DNA of 11,845 bases from Bacteroides sp. (GCA_019416685.1 DXWV01000019.1:1-11845); one strand, 5' to 3'; counted from the first letter of the stretch, positions 5,595 to 11,779 are shown. The notes: generated by a model from the letters alone, not told the origin. Translations and numbers: made by a program.

Positions 5595-5625
5595 TTTGTT
5601 GTTCTTAATTGATTGATTAACTTTG
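5595..5625 (+). promoter_or_regulatory. Rightward Bacteroides-type promoter for the repressor
   Basis: TTTG (5595-5598), 19 bases, then TAACTTTG (5618-5625) match the Bacteroidetes -33/-7 consensus exactly. Transcription would start near 5632 and reach the repressor ATG after about 84 bases. The spacer (CTTAATTGATTGAT) is nearly the same as in the promoter at 7130-7160. Confidence 0.75.
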
Positions 5626-5631
5626 ATGCGA

Positions 5632-5662
5632 CAAAGATAGGTTGAATATATACAACTACAAA
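5632..5662 (-). promoter_or_regulatory. Leftward Bacteroides-type promoter for the early operon
   Basis: Read on the minus strand: TTTG (5662-5659), 19 bases, TATCTTTG (5639-5632), an exact consensus match. Transcription would start near 5625 and lead into the 56-aa gene at 5556. It faces the rightward promoter; the two -7 boxes are six bases apart, so polymerase bound at one should exclude it from the other. Confidence 0.75.
5641..5656. promoter_or_regulatory. Candidate repressor operator (16-bp near-palindrome)
   Basis: GTTGAATATATACAAC is a palindrome with one mismatched pair. It lies between the -7 and -33 boxes of the leftward promoter, where a bound repressor would block early transcription while leaving the rightward promoter partly free. 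No second good copy was seen nearby. Confidence 0.5.
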
Positions 5663-5715
5663 ACTTATTGGTGGTATTTATTCTACTATTATAATTTATT
5701 AACACGGACGTAATT

Positions 5716-6387
5716 ATGGGAATTATAGATAGAATAAGGCAATACCTTGATTTTAAAGGTATAAGTGATTATAGATTCGAAAAGGAGCTATCACTTTCAA
5801 AAGGGTATATCAATAAAGCTAAAAATCCGACATCGGATGTGTTAATGAAAATATGTGGTATATATACCGACATATCTCCTGAATGGCTCGTTACCGGAAA
5901 AGGAGAAATGATTAAAAATGCAGAACGTGAGCAAAAAATAATCGAAATTTCCGAATCTGCAATAAGTGAAACAAAACGAAAAGGAGCACTAATATACGAC
6001 ATAGACGCAACCTGCGGGCTAAGTGGTAGAGATATAGAATTTACAGACGAAAAAGTGATAGGAAGTATAGACGCGCCGGAAATTAACCCGGATTCAAAGA
6101 TTATATTCGCCACAGGCGATAGTATGTTACCTTTAATCGCTTCGGGCGATAGGATAGTAATTAGAAAGATAGAAAGTTGGGACTATTTCAATTACGGTCA
6201 AGTATATTTAATTATAACGAATGAATACAGGCTTATAAAGAGAGTCCGTAGGCATCCTAAAGATGCAGAAAAATTAATTCTGCTTCGTAGCGAGAATCCA
6301 GACTATGACGATATAGATTTACCAAAACGGGAAATTATTCACTTATTCATTGTAGAGAACATTTTATCAATCAAAAACATATTGTAA
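5716..6387 (+). CDS. CI/LexA-like phage repressor with S24 peptidase domain
   Basis: A 223-residue repressor. Residues 1-65 are a helix-turn-helix domain of the phage CI/XRE-like kind, ending in SPEWLVTGKGEMIK, a common ending of phage HTH domains. Residues about 95-220 form an S24 (LexA/CI) self-cleaving domain: probable scissile pair Cys100-Gly101 (DATCGLSG), nucleophile Ser136 in GDSMLP, and general base Lys175 in YRLIKRVRR. DNA damage sensed through RecA would trigger self-cleavage and induction. The gene is transcribed rightward from the overlapping promoter pair and diverges from the early operon. It would maintain lysogeny by binding the palindrome at 5641-5656 (inference). All catalytic residues are present, so it should be SOS-inducible. 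Confidence 0.9.
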   Translation: MGIIDRIRQYLDFKGISDYRFEKELSLSKGYINKAKNPTSDVLMKICGIYTDISPEWLVTGKGEMIKNAEREQKIIEISESAISETKRKGALIYDIDATCGLSGRDIEFTDEKVIGSIDAPEINPDSKIIFATGDSMLPLIASGDRIVIRKIESWDYFNYGQVYLIITNEYRLIKRVRRHPKDAEKLILLRSENPDYDDIDLPKREIIHLFIVENILSIKNIL

Positions 6388-6388
6388 A

Positions 6389-6403
6389 CCATTAAAACAA
6401 ACT
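6389..6403 (+). repeat. 15-bp direct repeat, copy 1 (leader of the 6407 gene)
   Basis: CCATTAAAACAAACT, lying right before the start codon of the 6407 gene. The identical 15 bases recur at 6817-6831 before the next start-like ATG. They flank the 6407 gene. Confidence 0.75.
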
Positions 6404-6406
6404 AAC

Positions 6407-6805
6407 ATGAAAAAGATATTATTTTTTATATTCCTAACAATGTATTCAATATATACTTTCGCACAATTAACAGAAGGCAGATATAAGATTCTATCTGTGA
6501 AAGGTTTTAGAAACGAAAAAACCGTTTATGATAACTTTTTCAAAGATAGTGTGGCGTTCGTGAGAGTTACACCTCAACTAATTAATATAGTAGTATCTGG
6601 ATATTCAGTATTAACCTATTATGTCGAAAAGCCAACACTTATAAAAGGAAATTATATATACAAAGCAAAAGAAATTCAATCAACATCAAACGCAACTCTA
6701 TTGTTTCGTAGAGATGAAGAATACCCACAATTAGACGGGGGATTACTCATAGTGAACCGTTCAGAAAATTACGCTGACATATTTCTTATATCAAAAGAAG
6801 AATAA
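6407..6805 (+). CDS. Secreted hypothetical protein, candidate lysogeny (moron) gene
   Basis: A 132-residue protein with an N-terminal signal peptide: MKK, a hydrophobic core to about residue 17, and a probable cut after SIYTFA before QLTEGRY. There is no lipobox cysteine, so it is more likely periplasmic or secreted than lipid-anchored. The mature part is beta-rich and aromatic (VRVTPQLINIVVSGYSVLTYYV), without a recognised domain. It begins 19 bases after the repressor in the same direction, so it would be expressed in the lysogen. That is typical of moron or superinfection-exclusion genes that alter the host envelope (inference). A 15-bp direct repeat flanks it. Confidence 0.7.
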   Translation: MKKILFFIFLTMYSIYTFAQLTEGRYKILSVKGFRNEKTVYDNFFKDSVAFVRVTPQLINIVVSGYSVLTYYVEKPTLIKGNYIYKAKEIQSTSNATLLFRRDEEYPQLDGGLLIVNRSENYADIFLISKEE

Positions 6806-6816
6806 TTCAAATCGGG

Positions 6817-6831
6817 CCATTAAAACAAACT
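6817..6831 (+). repeat. 15-bp direct repeat, copy 2
   Basis: Same CCATTAAAACAAACT as at 6389-6403, two bases before an ATG at 6834. The repeated leader suggests duplication of an expression cassette or the footprint of a recombination that placed the 6407 gene here. Confidence 0.75.
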
Positions 6832-6833
6832 CG

Positions 6834-7039
6834 ATGCGGTTAGCACGTCATTAAAAGACTGGCTTTCTCATCTTCTAATAATAGCCGCCACATTATTAGG
6901 AGTCCTATCGGCTCTGAACCCTGTAAAGCAAACAGACCCAATTTGTATTCGCATTTGTTTTCTGTTGGCAGTTCTACTGCTTGTGCTTGTACTCCTATTA
7001 GGTGGCATAAGCTTCATATATTCAAAGTTGCAGAAATAA
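6834..7039 (+). pseudogene. Small two-helix membrane protein, frame broken at the start
   Basis: An open frame from 6824 to the TAA at 7037-7039 encodes LKDWLSHLLIIAATLLG, a short polar loop (NPVKQTDPICIR), then ICFLLAVLLLVLVLLLGG and a tail ending YSKLQK. That is about 63-70 residues with two clear membrane helices. It has no ATG, GTG or TTG near its beginning. The natural start would be the ATG at 6834, which carries the same leader repeat as the 6407 gene but is one base out of frame and stops after six codons. The likely explanation is a one-base deletion between 6836 and 6851 (real, or a sequencing error), or a frameshifting or non-standard start. A holin-like or small envelope protein is possible; function is not identifiable. 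Confidence 0.55.
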
Positions 7040-7129
7040 ACAGCAAGAATAGATTAACCGGCATTTCCGATCTGTTTTTACATTAACAGAATAACCCTTA
7101 AATAAGTAGCGCAAAAATGTTCTCATTCC

Positions 7130-7160
7130 TTTGCCTTAATTGATTAATTGATTAACTTTG
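7130..7160 (+). promoter_or_regulatory. Bacteroides-type promoter upstream of the attachment site
   Basis: TTTG (7130-7133), 19 bases, TAACTTTG (7153-7160), an exact consensus match. Transcription would start near 7167. No reading frame with an ATG lies between here and the terminator at 7349-7391, so the product would be a non-coding RNA of about 220 bases unless it reads through to the integrase. Confidence 0.65.
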
Positions 7161-7192
7161 TAGAAATATAATAATAACCCAAGACGCACATA

Positions 7193-7213
7193 CGGTACTA
7201 ATCGCGGTACTAA
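7193..7213 (+). repeat. Two CGGTACTAA direct repeats, 12-bp pitch
   Basis: CGGTACTAA at 7193-7201 and again at 7205-7213. A related GGCACTAA occurs at 7291-7298, right at the edge of the tRNA-derived core. Regularly spaced short repeats next to an attachment core resemble integrase or excisionase arm sites. Confidence 0.5.
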
Positions 7214-7298
7214 CTTTTATAACTCAGCAGATTGATACGCGATAAAAGACTAAAGCAAAGCGGATTATAGTTCAAAAAGTATAAAAAAGGGGCACTAA

Positions 7299-7340
7299 TT
7301 CGTAACGCGTAGGTCGCCAGTTCAAGTCTGGCTAGCGGCT
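7299..7340 (+). other. Attachment core: 3' half of a tRNA-Thr(CGT) gene
   Basis: From 7299 the sequence reads as a tRNA from its anticodon loop onward: loop TTCGTAA (anticodon CGT, Thr), stem CGCGT, variable AGGTC, T arm GCCAG-TTCAAGT-CTGGC, acceptor half TAGCGGC and discriminator T (7340). The bases just left (GGCACTAA) do not supply the 5' anticodon stem that CGCGT would need, so only the 3' half is present. This is the duplicated part typical of elements that integrate into the 3' end of a tRNA gene by a tyrosine recombinase. The crossover is probably in or near the anticodon loop. The tRNA identity is inferred from the loop. Confidence 0.8.
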
Positions 7341-7348
7341 CTCTAATA

Positions 7349-7391
7349 AAACGCTGATTATTAAATATTTAATCAGCGTTTCTCTTTTCTA
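7349..7391 (+). terminator. Hairpin terminator after the tRNA fragment
   Basis: AAACGCTGATTA (7349-7360) pairs perfectly with TAATCAGCGTTT (7370-7381) around a nine-base loop, followed by a T-rich tract (TCTCTTTTCT). It would end transcription of the tRNA gene when the element is integrated, and separate that transcript from the integrase gene. Confidence 0.8.
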
Positions 7392-7430
7392 AAAATTCAA
7401 TTCCGAATAAAAAAAACATAAATCTGCGTA

Positions 7431-7438
7431 TATATTTG
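7431..7438 (+). promoter_or_regulatory. Probable -7 box of the integrase promoter
   Basis: TATATTTG matches TAnnTTTG, with an expected start near 7445, about 35 bases before the integrase ATG at 7480. No good TTTG is found at the -33 position, so basal strength may be low or an activator may be needed. Confidence 0.5.
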
Positions 7439-7479
7439 CACAAAATTGTATAGTAGAATTGTGTTTTGATTATTCGACT

Positions 7480-8712
7480 ATGGCAACAATCAGATTAACA
7501 ATTTTAAGTTCCATTAAGGAACATGATGGCAGGCTTCCCATCTTAGTCTGCATCTCTCAAAAGAAAGAACGTGTCTACATCAAAACAGAGTTTCTGTTAG
7601 ATGATATTGCGGAATTCGAAAACGGAAAAGTCGTTTATCGCAAAGATGCAAATATAATGAACAAACGGATAGAGTTTGTATTCTCACAATATAAAGAAAA
7701 ATATAATTCAATAGAAGACAAAGAGTGGCTCACTGCTTTACAAATCAAACAAATTATCACTTCCAAAGAAAAACCTTCTCACATTTCATTTCTGGAATTT
7801 TGGCGAAAGCGAATTTATGAGATCAGAGAGGAAGGCAGGGAAAGTTATGCTAAGATGAATGAGGAGACTGTACGGGTATTTACAAACGCCGAAGGAGATA
7901 TACCCATTCAGGCAATCAATACTTTGTTAATTGAACACTTCAAGAAATGGATGACAAAAAAAAGATACGCTAATGGTAACATAGGATTAAGGCTTACCCA
8001 TTTGAAAGCCCGAATCAACGAACTAATCAAATCAGGTGTTCTGAAAACGGATGTGCACCCATTTGCATACACTAAAATACCAACAGCCGAACCTAAAGAA
8101 TGTGATCTGACAATAGAAGAGTTCCAGAAAATACAAAATACAGTAGTAGAAGGAAAGCGCATGCAATTAGGCAAAGACATGCTACTACTCTCTTTTTATT
8201 TATGTGGTATAAACTTGAAGGACTTACTATCAGTAAACCTATCAGGCAATGTTCTCTCTTTTGAAAGAACTAAGACGATCCATGCAAAAACCGGAAAGTC
8301 AAATATTACAATACCGATACACGAGGAAGCGAAGTCTATTATAACAAAATATATAAGTAAAAAAGGAGTATTAGATTTAGGATATTCCTACACCTACCCA
8401 AACCTACAGAAGTACATCAACCTCTGCATGAGAGAGTTAAAAGAGCATTTAGGAATTAAACAAACTCTTTGTTTTTATTCAGCCCGCAAAACTTTTGCTC
8501 AGTTCGCTTCCGAACTTGGAATTCCCGACGGTGTGATAGATTACTGCCTTGGACATTCAGACAAGAGTAAAGGAATCATAAGATATTACACGAAAGTCAA
8601 GCAAAAACAGGCGGAAATAGCAATAAATAGAGTTATTGATTATGTAAACGATCCAGATAAATATAAGGACTACATAGAAATGAGAGCGGATATAATGATG
8701 ATGAAAGGATAA
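7480..8712 (+). CDS. int: Tyrosine recombinase / phage integrase
   Basis: A 410-residue site-specific integrase of the Bacteroidetes type. The N-terminal arm-binding part is MATIRLTILSSIKEHDGRLP, the SAM-like core-binding domain spans about 100-195 (ISFLEFWRKRIYEIREEGRESY), and the catalytic domain follows. Visible catalytic residues are Arg336 (YSARKTFA), His359 (LGHSD) and Tyr370 (RYYTKV), plus a probable Lys in SFERTKTIHAKTGK. The box I arginine is not obvious: the motif reads FYLCGINLKDLL with Asn245 at the aligned place, and the box II His is Tyr333. I have seen this pattern in Bacteroidetes integrases, so it need not be inactive. I chose ATG 7480 over 7459 because family members begin MATIRL. 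It lies beside the tRNA-derived core, as expected for its own att site. Confidence 0.92.
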   Translation: MATIRLTILSSIKEHDGRLPILVCISQKKERVYIKTEFLLDDIAEFENGKVVYRKDANIMNKRIEFVFSQYKEKYNSIEDKEWLTALQIKQIITSKEKPSHISFLEFWRKRIYEIREEGRESYAKMNEETVRVFTNAEGDIPIQAINTLLIEHFKKWMTKKRYANGNIGLRLTHLKARINELIKSGVLKTDVHPFAYTKIPTAEPKECDLTIEEFQKIQNTVVEGKRMQLGKDMLLLSFYLCGINLKDLLSVNLSGNVLSFERTKTIHAKTGKSNITIPIHEEAKSIITKYISKKGVLDLGYSYTYPNLQKYINLCMRELKEHLGIKQTLCFYSARKTFAQFASELGIPDGVIDYCLGHSDKSKGIIRYYTKVKQKQAEIAINRVIDYVNDPDKYKDYIEMRADIMMMKG

Positions 8713-8738
8713 TTAATAAGTAGCTATTGTATTTTTCG

Positions 8739-8746
8739 TATCTTTG
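8739..8746 (+). promoter_or_regulatory. -7 box (TATCTTTG) before the 8766 gene
   Basis: TATCTTTG matches the Bacteroidetes -7 consensus and would start transcription about ten bases before the ATG at 8766. No clear -33 TTTG precedes it. It lies just after the integrase stop and probably gives the following gene its own transcript. Confidence 0.5.
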
Positions 8747-8765
8747 TCCCTAAAGTACTACTAAT

Positions 8766-9053
8766 ATGACATACGACGAAGCTATTTCCATGATTGAGCG
8801 GATAAAAGACTCAGTTATAGGCATCCCAATTAAAGGTAAGTTTGTTGAATCATTGTTCATCGGACCTACCAATTGGGATGAGATGCACATTTTCATGAAT
8901 ATTTGTCTACAAAAGGGAGAAGATGAAGCAATAAGTGAATTTATGGGCAAAAGTTTCTCTGTATATGGTAGCTCAGTTACCTATATTAATCCGGAGCTTC
9001 CCAAATGGGAAATGACGGTACTGGATGATTGGGAAAAGACTATTTATAATTAA
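8766..9053 (+). CDS. Hypothetical protein (95 aa) between int and umuD
   Basis: A 95-residue acidic soluble protein (MTYDEAISMIERIKDSVIG ... WEKTIYN). It has a helical N-terminus, a strand-like middle (FVESLFIGPTNWDEMHIFMNIC) and a Trp-containing end. There is no signal peptide, membrane helix or catalytic motif. I do not recognise a family. It has its own -7 box and stands 53 bases from the integrase and about 60 from umuD, so it may be a single-gene unit or the first gene before the umuDC operon. It may be element cargo. Confidence 0.68.
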   Translation: MTYDEAISMIERIKDSVIGIPIKGKFVESLFIGPTNWDEMHIFMNICLQKGEDEAISEFMGKSFSVYGSSVTYINPELPKWEMTVLDDWEKTIYN

Positions 9054-9114
9054 ACAAATATCATTTTGCGAGCAAACTCTGCTTTCTTTTGTTTATAGGA
9101 GAAATTGTAGAGTT

Positions 9115-9555
9115 ATGAAAAAGCAAATTGAAATACATAAAATAGATATATCAAGCAACCTTCCACTGCAATATGCTGATGAAGGTATTAAAGCCGGCTT
9201 CCCCTCTCCTGCCCAAGATTATTTGGAACAGGCTATTGATTTGAATAAAGAACTCATCAGGCATCCGGCCAGTACATTTTATGGTCGCGTAGTTGGCGAC
9301 TCAATGCGGGATGAAGGAATAGAGGAAGGTGATATACTTGTTATTGACAAGTCGTTAGAGCTGCAGAACGATGACTTAGCCGTATGTTTCATTGACGGAG
9401 AGTTCACAGTTAAAAGAATACGGTTAGAACAGAATGCAGCCTGGCTCATTCCTTCCAATTCTGAATATCCTCTAATTAAAGTTACAGCAGACAATAACTT
9501 CATTGTATGGGGCGTTGTTACGTACACAATTAAAAAGAATCGGAGAAAAAGATAA
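9115..9555 (+). CDS. umuD: UmuD-like self-cleaving subunit of DNA polymerase V
   Basis: A 146-residue S24-family protein. The diagnostic N-terminal stretch AGFPSPAQDYLEQAIDLN carries the cleavage pair Ala27-Gly28, at the place of Cys24-Gly25 in E. coli UmuD. Nucleophile Ser63 is in VVGDSMRDEGI and base Lys100 in FTVKRIRL. RecA filaments on damaged DNA would promote cleavage to the active form, which joins UmuC as a translesion polymerase. I chose ATG 9115 over an earlier in-frame ATG at 9025, which would overlap the preceding gene and add 30 residues without family character. An AGGAG stretch lies about 13 bases upstream. It shares TAATG with umuC, so the two are translated together. Confidence 0.92.
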   Translation: MKKQIEIHKIDISSNLPLQYADEGIKAGFPSPAQDYLEQAIDLNKELIRHPASTFYGRVVGDSMRDEGIEEGDILVIDKSLELQNDDLAVCFIDGEFTVKRIRLEQNAAWLIPSNSEYPLIKVTADNNFIVWGVVTYTIKKNRRKR

Positions 9556-10805
9556 TGTTCGGACTAATGGACTGCAATAACTTTTACGCTTCCTGCGAAA
9601 GAGTGTTCAATCCTGCTTTAAATGGTAAACCTATCGTTGTATTATCAAATAACGACGGATGTGTCATCGCACGTAGTAATGAAGCTAAAGCCTTAGGAAT
9701 TAAAATGGGCGTGCCTACTTATCAGATTAAGGATTTGGTAAGTAGTCACGAAGTTACTGTATTCAGTAGCAATTATACGTTATATGGAGATATGTCCGGA
9801 CGCGTAATGTCTATTTTGGCAGGATTAGCACCCGAACTGGAAGTCTATTCTATCGACGAAGCATTTATCAACCTGAATGGCATTAAAGATATACAATTAC
9901 TCGGAACGGATATCGTAAACAAAGTAACACGTGGTACTGGTATTCCAGTTAGCCTCGGTATAGCTCCGACCAAAACACTTGCAAAAGTTGCTAATAAGTT
10001 TGCAAAGAAATATCAGGCTTACAATCGGCTGTGTATCATCGACACCGAAGAAAAAAGAATTAAGGCATTAAAACTAACAGATATTGCCGATGTATGGGGA
10101 ATAGGACATAAACAGGCAGCCAAGCTTGAAAAACAAAGAGTGAAAACTGCATATGACTTTACACAACTTCCCGGCTCATGGGTACGTAAAAACATGACAG
10201 TAGTCGGTGAACGTACCTGGAAAGAACTTCGTGGTATCTCATGTATTGATATGGAATCAGCTCCACCAGCCAAAAAGCAAATTTGTACTTCACGAAGTTT
10301 TGGCAAGATGCTTACCGATATAAACACGATGGCCGAAGCAATAGCAACACACGCATCCACTTGTGCAAAGAAACTCAGGCAACAAAAATCATATGCTACA
10401 TCTTTAATAGTGTTTATCCATACAAATAACTTCCGGGAGGATCTACCTCAATACTGGAAAAATACTGTTATACATCTCCCAGTACCGACAAATGATACAT
10501 TAGAAATAGTTCATTATGCGCTGGCCGGATTAAAGACAATATTCATGCAAGGGTATCAATATAAGAAAGCCGGTGTCATTATCACCGAAATAACAGAAGG
10601 TGCACAAATGGGACTATTCGATAAAATAGATCGGACCAAGCGAGAACAATTGATGCAAACTATTGACCGAATAAATGGTAAACACAGTCAACTCGTAAAA
10701 TTAGCAGTTCAAGGCTCAGGGCGGGATTGGAAACTTAAACAAGAACAGCTCTCTCAACGCTATACAACTGATATCAATGAAATACTAACCATTAACTGTA
10801 AATAG
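9555..10805 (+). CDS. umuC: UmuC-like Y-family DNA polymerase V catalytic subunit
   Basis: A 416-residue Y-family polymerase that copies past DNA lesions. The palm motif has Asp6 (GLMDCNNFYASCE) and Asp101/Glu102 (YSIDEAF). Finger motifs are SNNDGCVIARSNEAKALGI (about 32-50) and SLGIAPTKTLAKVANKFAKK. A helix-hairpin-helix follows (DIADVWGIGHKQAAKL), then the little-finger domain, and the end is the typical UmuC tail (WKLKQEQLSQRYTTD). QMGLF at 351-355 is a good beta-clamp binding motif. Full length is close to the family norm (about 420), and all three metal-binding acidic residues are present. The start overlaps the umuD stop by one base. Confidence 0.95.
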   Translation: MFGLMDCNNFYASCERVFNPALNGKPIVVLSNNDGCVIARSNEAKALGIKMGVPTYQIKDLVSSHEVTVFSSNYTLYGDMSGRVMSILAGLAPELEVYSIDEAFINLNGIKDIQLLGTDIVNKVTRGTGIPVSLGIAPTKTLAKVANKFAKKYQAYNRLCIIDTEEKRIKALKLTDIADVWGIGHKQAAKLEKQRVKTAYDFTQLPGSWVRKNMTVVGERTWKELRGISCIDMESAPPAKKQICTSRSFGKMLTDINTMAEAIATHASTCAKKLRQQKSYATSLIVFIHTNNFREDLPQYWKNTVIHLPVPTNDTLEIVHYALAGLKTIFMQGYQYKKAGVIITEITEGAQMGLFDKIDRTKREQLMQTIDRINGKHSQLVKLAVQGSGRDWKLKQEQLSQRYTTDINEILTINCK

Positions 10806-10806
10806 T

Positions 10807-11508
10807 ATGTGTTTCCATAATTCAATGTCAGCAAAAGCCGTTAAATTAGCAGCCCGTTATGGACGTAAGTCGGATGTAGTCGAAATATACCAAGATATAC
10901 TTAATGAACAATATCATGTTAACGCTTTCACCTTCCCGAAATATCCTATTATAACTACTTCAGACAAAATACAAGTATTCAATTGGGGGCTAATTCCTTT
11001 TTGGACCAAAGATGAAGCTAATGCAGATGAAATTAGAAGAATGACACTTAATGCCCGGGCCGATACTATCTTTGAAAAGCCATCATTCCGGGAGCCTATT
11101 ATGAAGAAACGGTGTATCGTACCAAGTACCGGCTATTTTGAATGGAGACATGAAGGAATTAAAAAGATCCCCTACTATATTTACCTAAAAGATGAACCTA
11201 TATTCTCTATGGCCGGGATATATGACTCATGGCTGGATAAAGAGACAGGAGAAGAACATTCTACCTTCTCTATTATCACCACTGATACCAATTCTTTGAC
11301 TGATTATATCCACAATACAAAACATCGTATGCCGGCTATATTATCAAAGGAGGATGAAGAAAAGTGGCTGAATCCTAACCTGACAAAACAGGAAATAGCA
11401 ACTTTCTTACATCCCTATGAGGCTGACAAAATGGATGCTTATGTCATTGAGAATGATTTTATGAAGAAAAAGCCAGCTGATAGAACTATACTGAACAAAG
11501 CCAGATAA
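10807..11508 (+). CDS. HMCES/YedK-type SRAP protein (abasic-site shield)
   Basis: A 233-residue SRAP-domain protein. After Met removal Cys2 (MCFHNS) becomes the N-terminal nucleophile that forms a thiazolidine link with abasic sites in single-stranded DNA. Other family marks are NARADTIFEKPSF (about 78-90), RCIVPSTGYFEW (about 102-113, with the active-site Glu) and HNTKHRMPAIL (about 170-180, with the active-site His). It begins one base after the umuC stop, so it is part of the umuDC operon. The grouping makes sense: the polymerase bypasses lesions while the SRAP protein protects abasic sites exposed at stalled forks. The first residues are confirmed by the need for Cys at position 2. Confidence 0.92.
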   Translation: MCFHNSMSAKAVKLAARYGRKSDVVEIYQDILNEQYHVNAFTFPKYPIITTSDKIQVFNWGLIPFWTKDEANADEIRRMTLNARADTIFEKPSFREPIMKKRCIVPSTGYFEWRHEGIKKIPYYIYLKDEPIFSMAGIYDSWLDKETGEEHSTFSIITTDTNSLTDYIHNTKHRMPAILSKEDEEKWLNPNLTKQEIATFLHPYEADKMDAYVIENDFMKKKPADRTILNKAR

Positions 11509-11754
11509 TTAGTCTGCCTTTCCTTCTACCTTTTCCTTAAATTCCCATAGATGTTCAATGTATGGGTGGAAAGTGGGATTCTCCCAATGTGATGAAATTG
11601 TGGATATTGCGCTATCGAGATAGTGCTCACAATCAAGTATCTTCGTACATTTATTGAGCTGATAGGGGGCTTCAGGATATGTCTTATTTTCAAGCATATT
11701 TTTTGCCCAAGAGAGTAGTTCTTGAACTGATTCGTAGTTGTAATTATGTGCCAT
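11509..11754 (-). CDS. Convergent hypothetical protein (81 aa)
   Basis: An 81-residue, mostly helical protein (MAHNYNYESVQELLSWAKNM ... WEFKEKVEG). Its spacing of aromatic and leucine residues (SVQELLSWAK, then CEHYLDSAISTISSHW) looks coding and faintly recalls small Bacteroides proteins such as DUF6965, which I do not claim firmly. A -7 box (TATCTTTG) on the same strand about 20 bases before the ATG supports this frame and start over the overlapping 82-aa frame at 11526-11774. It abuts the SRAP gene end to end with no intergenic base, so the two transcripts overlap or share a bidirectional end. Function is unknown. Confidence 0.68.
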   Translation of the reverse strand: MAHNYNYESVQELLSWAKNMLENKTYPEAPYQLNKCTKILDCEHYLDSAISTISSHWENPTFHPYIEHLWEFKEKVEGKAD

Positions 11755-11771
11755 GATCTTATTTTTTCCAA

Positions 11772-11779
11772 CAAAGATA
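11772..11779 (-). promoter_or_regulatory. -7 box for the 81-aa leftward gene
   Basis: CAAAGATA on the + strand is TATCTTTG read leftward, matching TAnnTTTG; the start site would be near 11765. No good -33 TTTG lies 19-21 bases upstream. The remaining bases to 11845 hold no gene I can support. Confidence 0.5.

Noticed and set aside
7299..7340. Functional tRNA gene
   Set aside because: Only the 3' half is present; the bases upstream cannot form the 5' acceptor, D arm or anticodon stem.
7349..7381. Perfect inverted repeat considered as a recombinase core or transposon end
   Set aside because: It directly follows a tRNA 3' end and is followed by a T-rich tract, which is explained by a terminator; no second copy is in the window.
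9061..9114. SOS (LexA) operator or full promoter before umuD
   Set aside because: There are TTTG stretches but the spacing is too short for the Bacteroidetes consensus, and no convincing palindrome was found.
11526..11774. 82-aa leftward frame overlapping the 81-aa gene
   Set aside because: Its ATG lies at or before the predicted transcription start, and the protein is Ile/Arg/Lys-rich without a coherent pattern; the 11509-11754 frame fits better.
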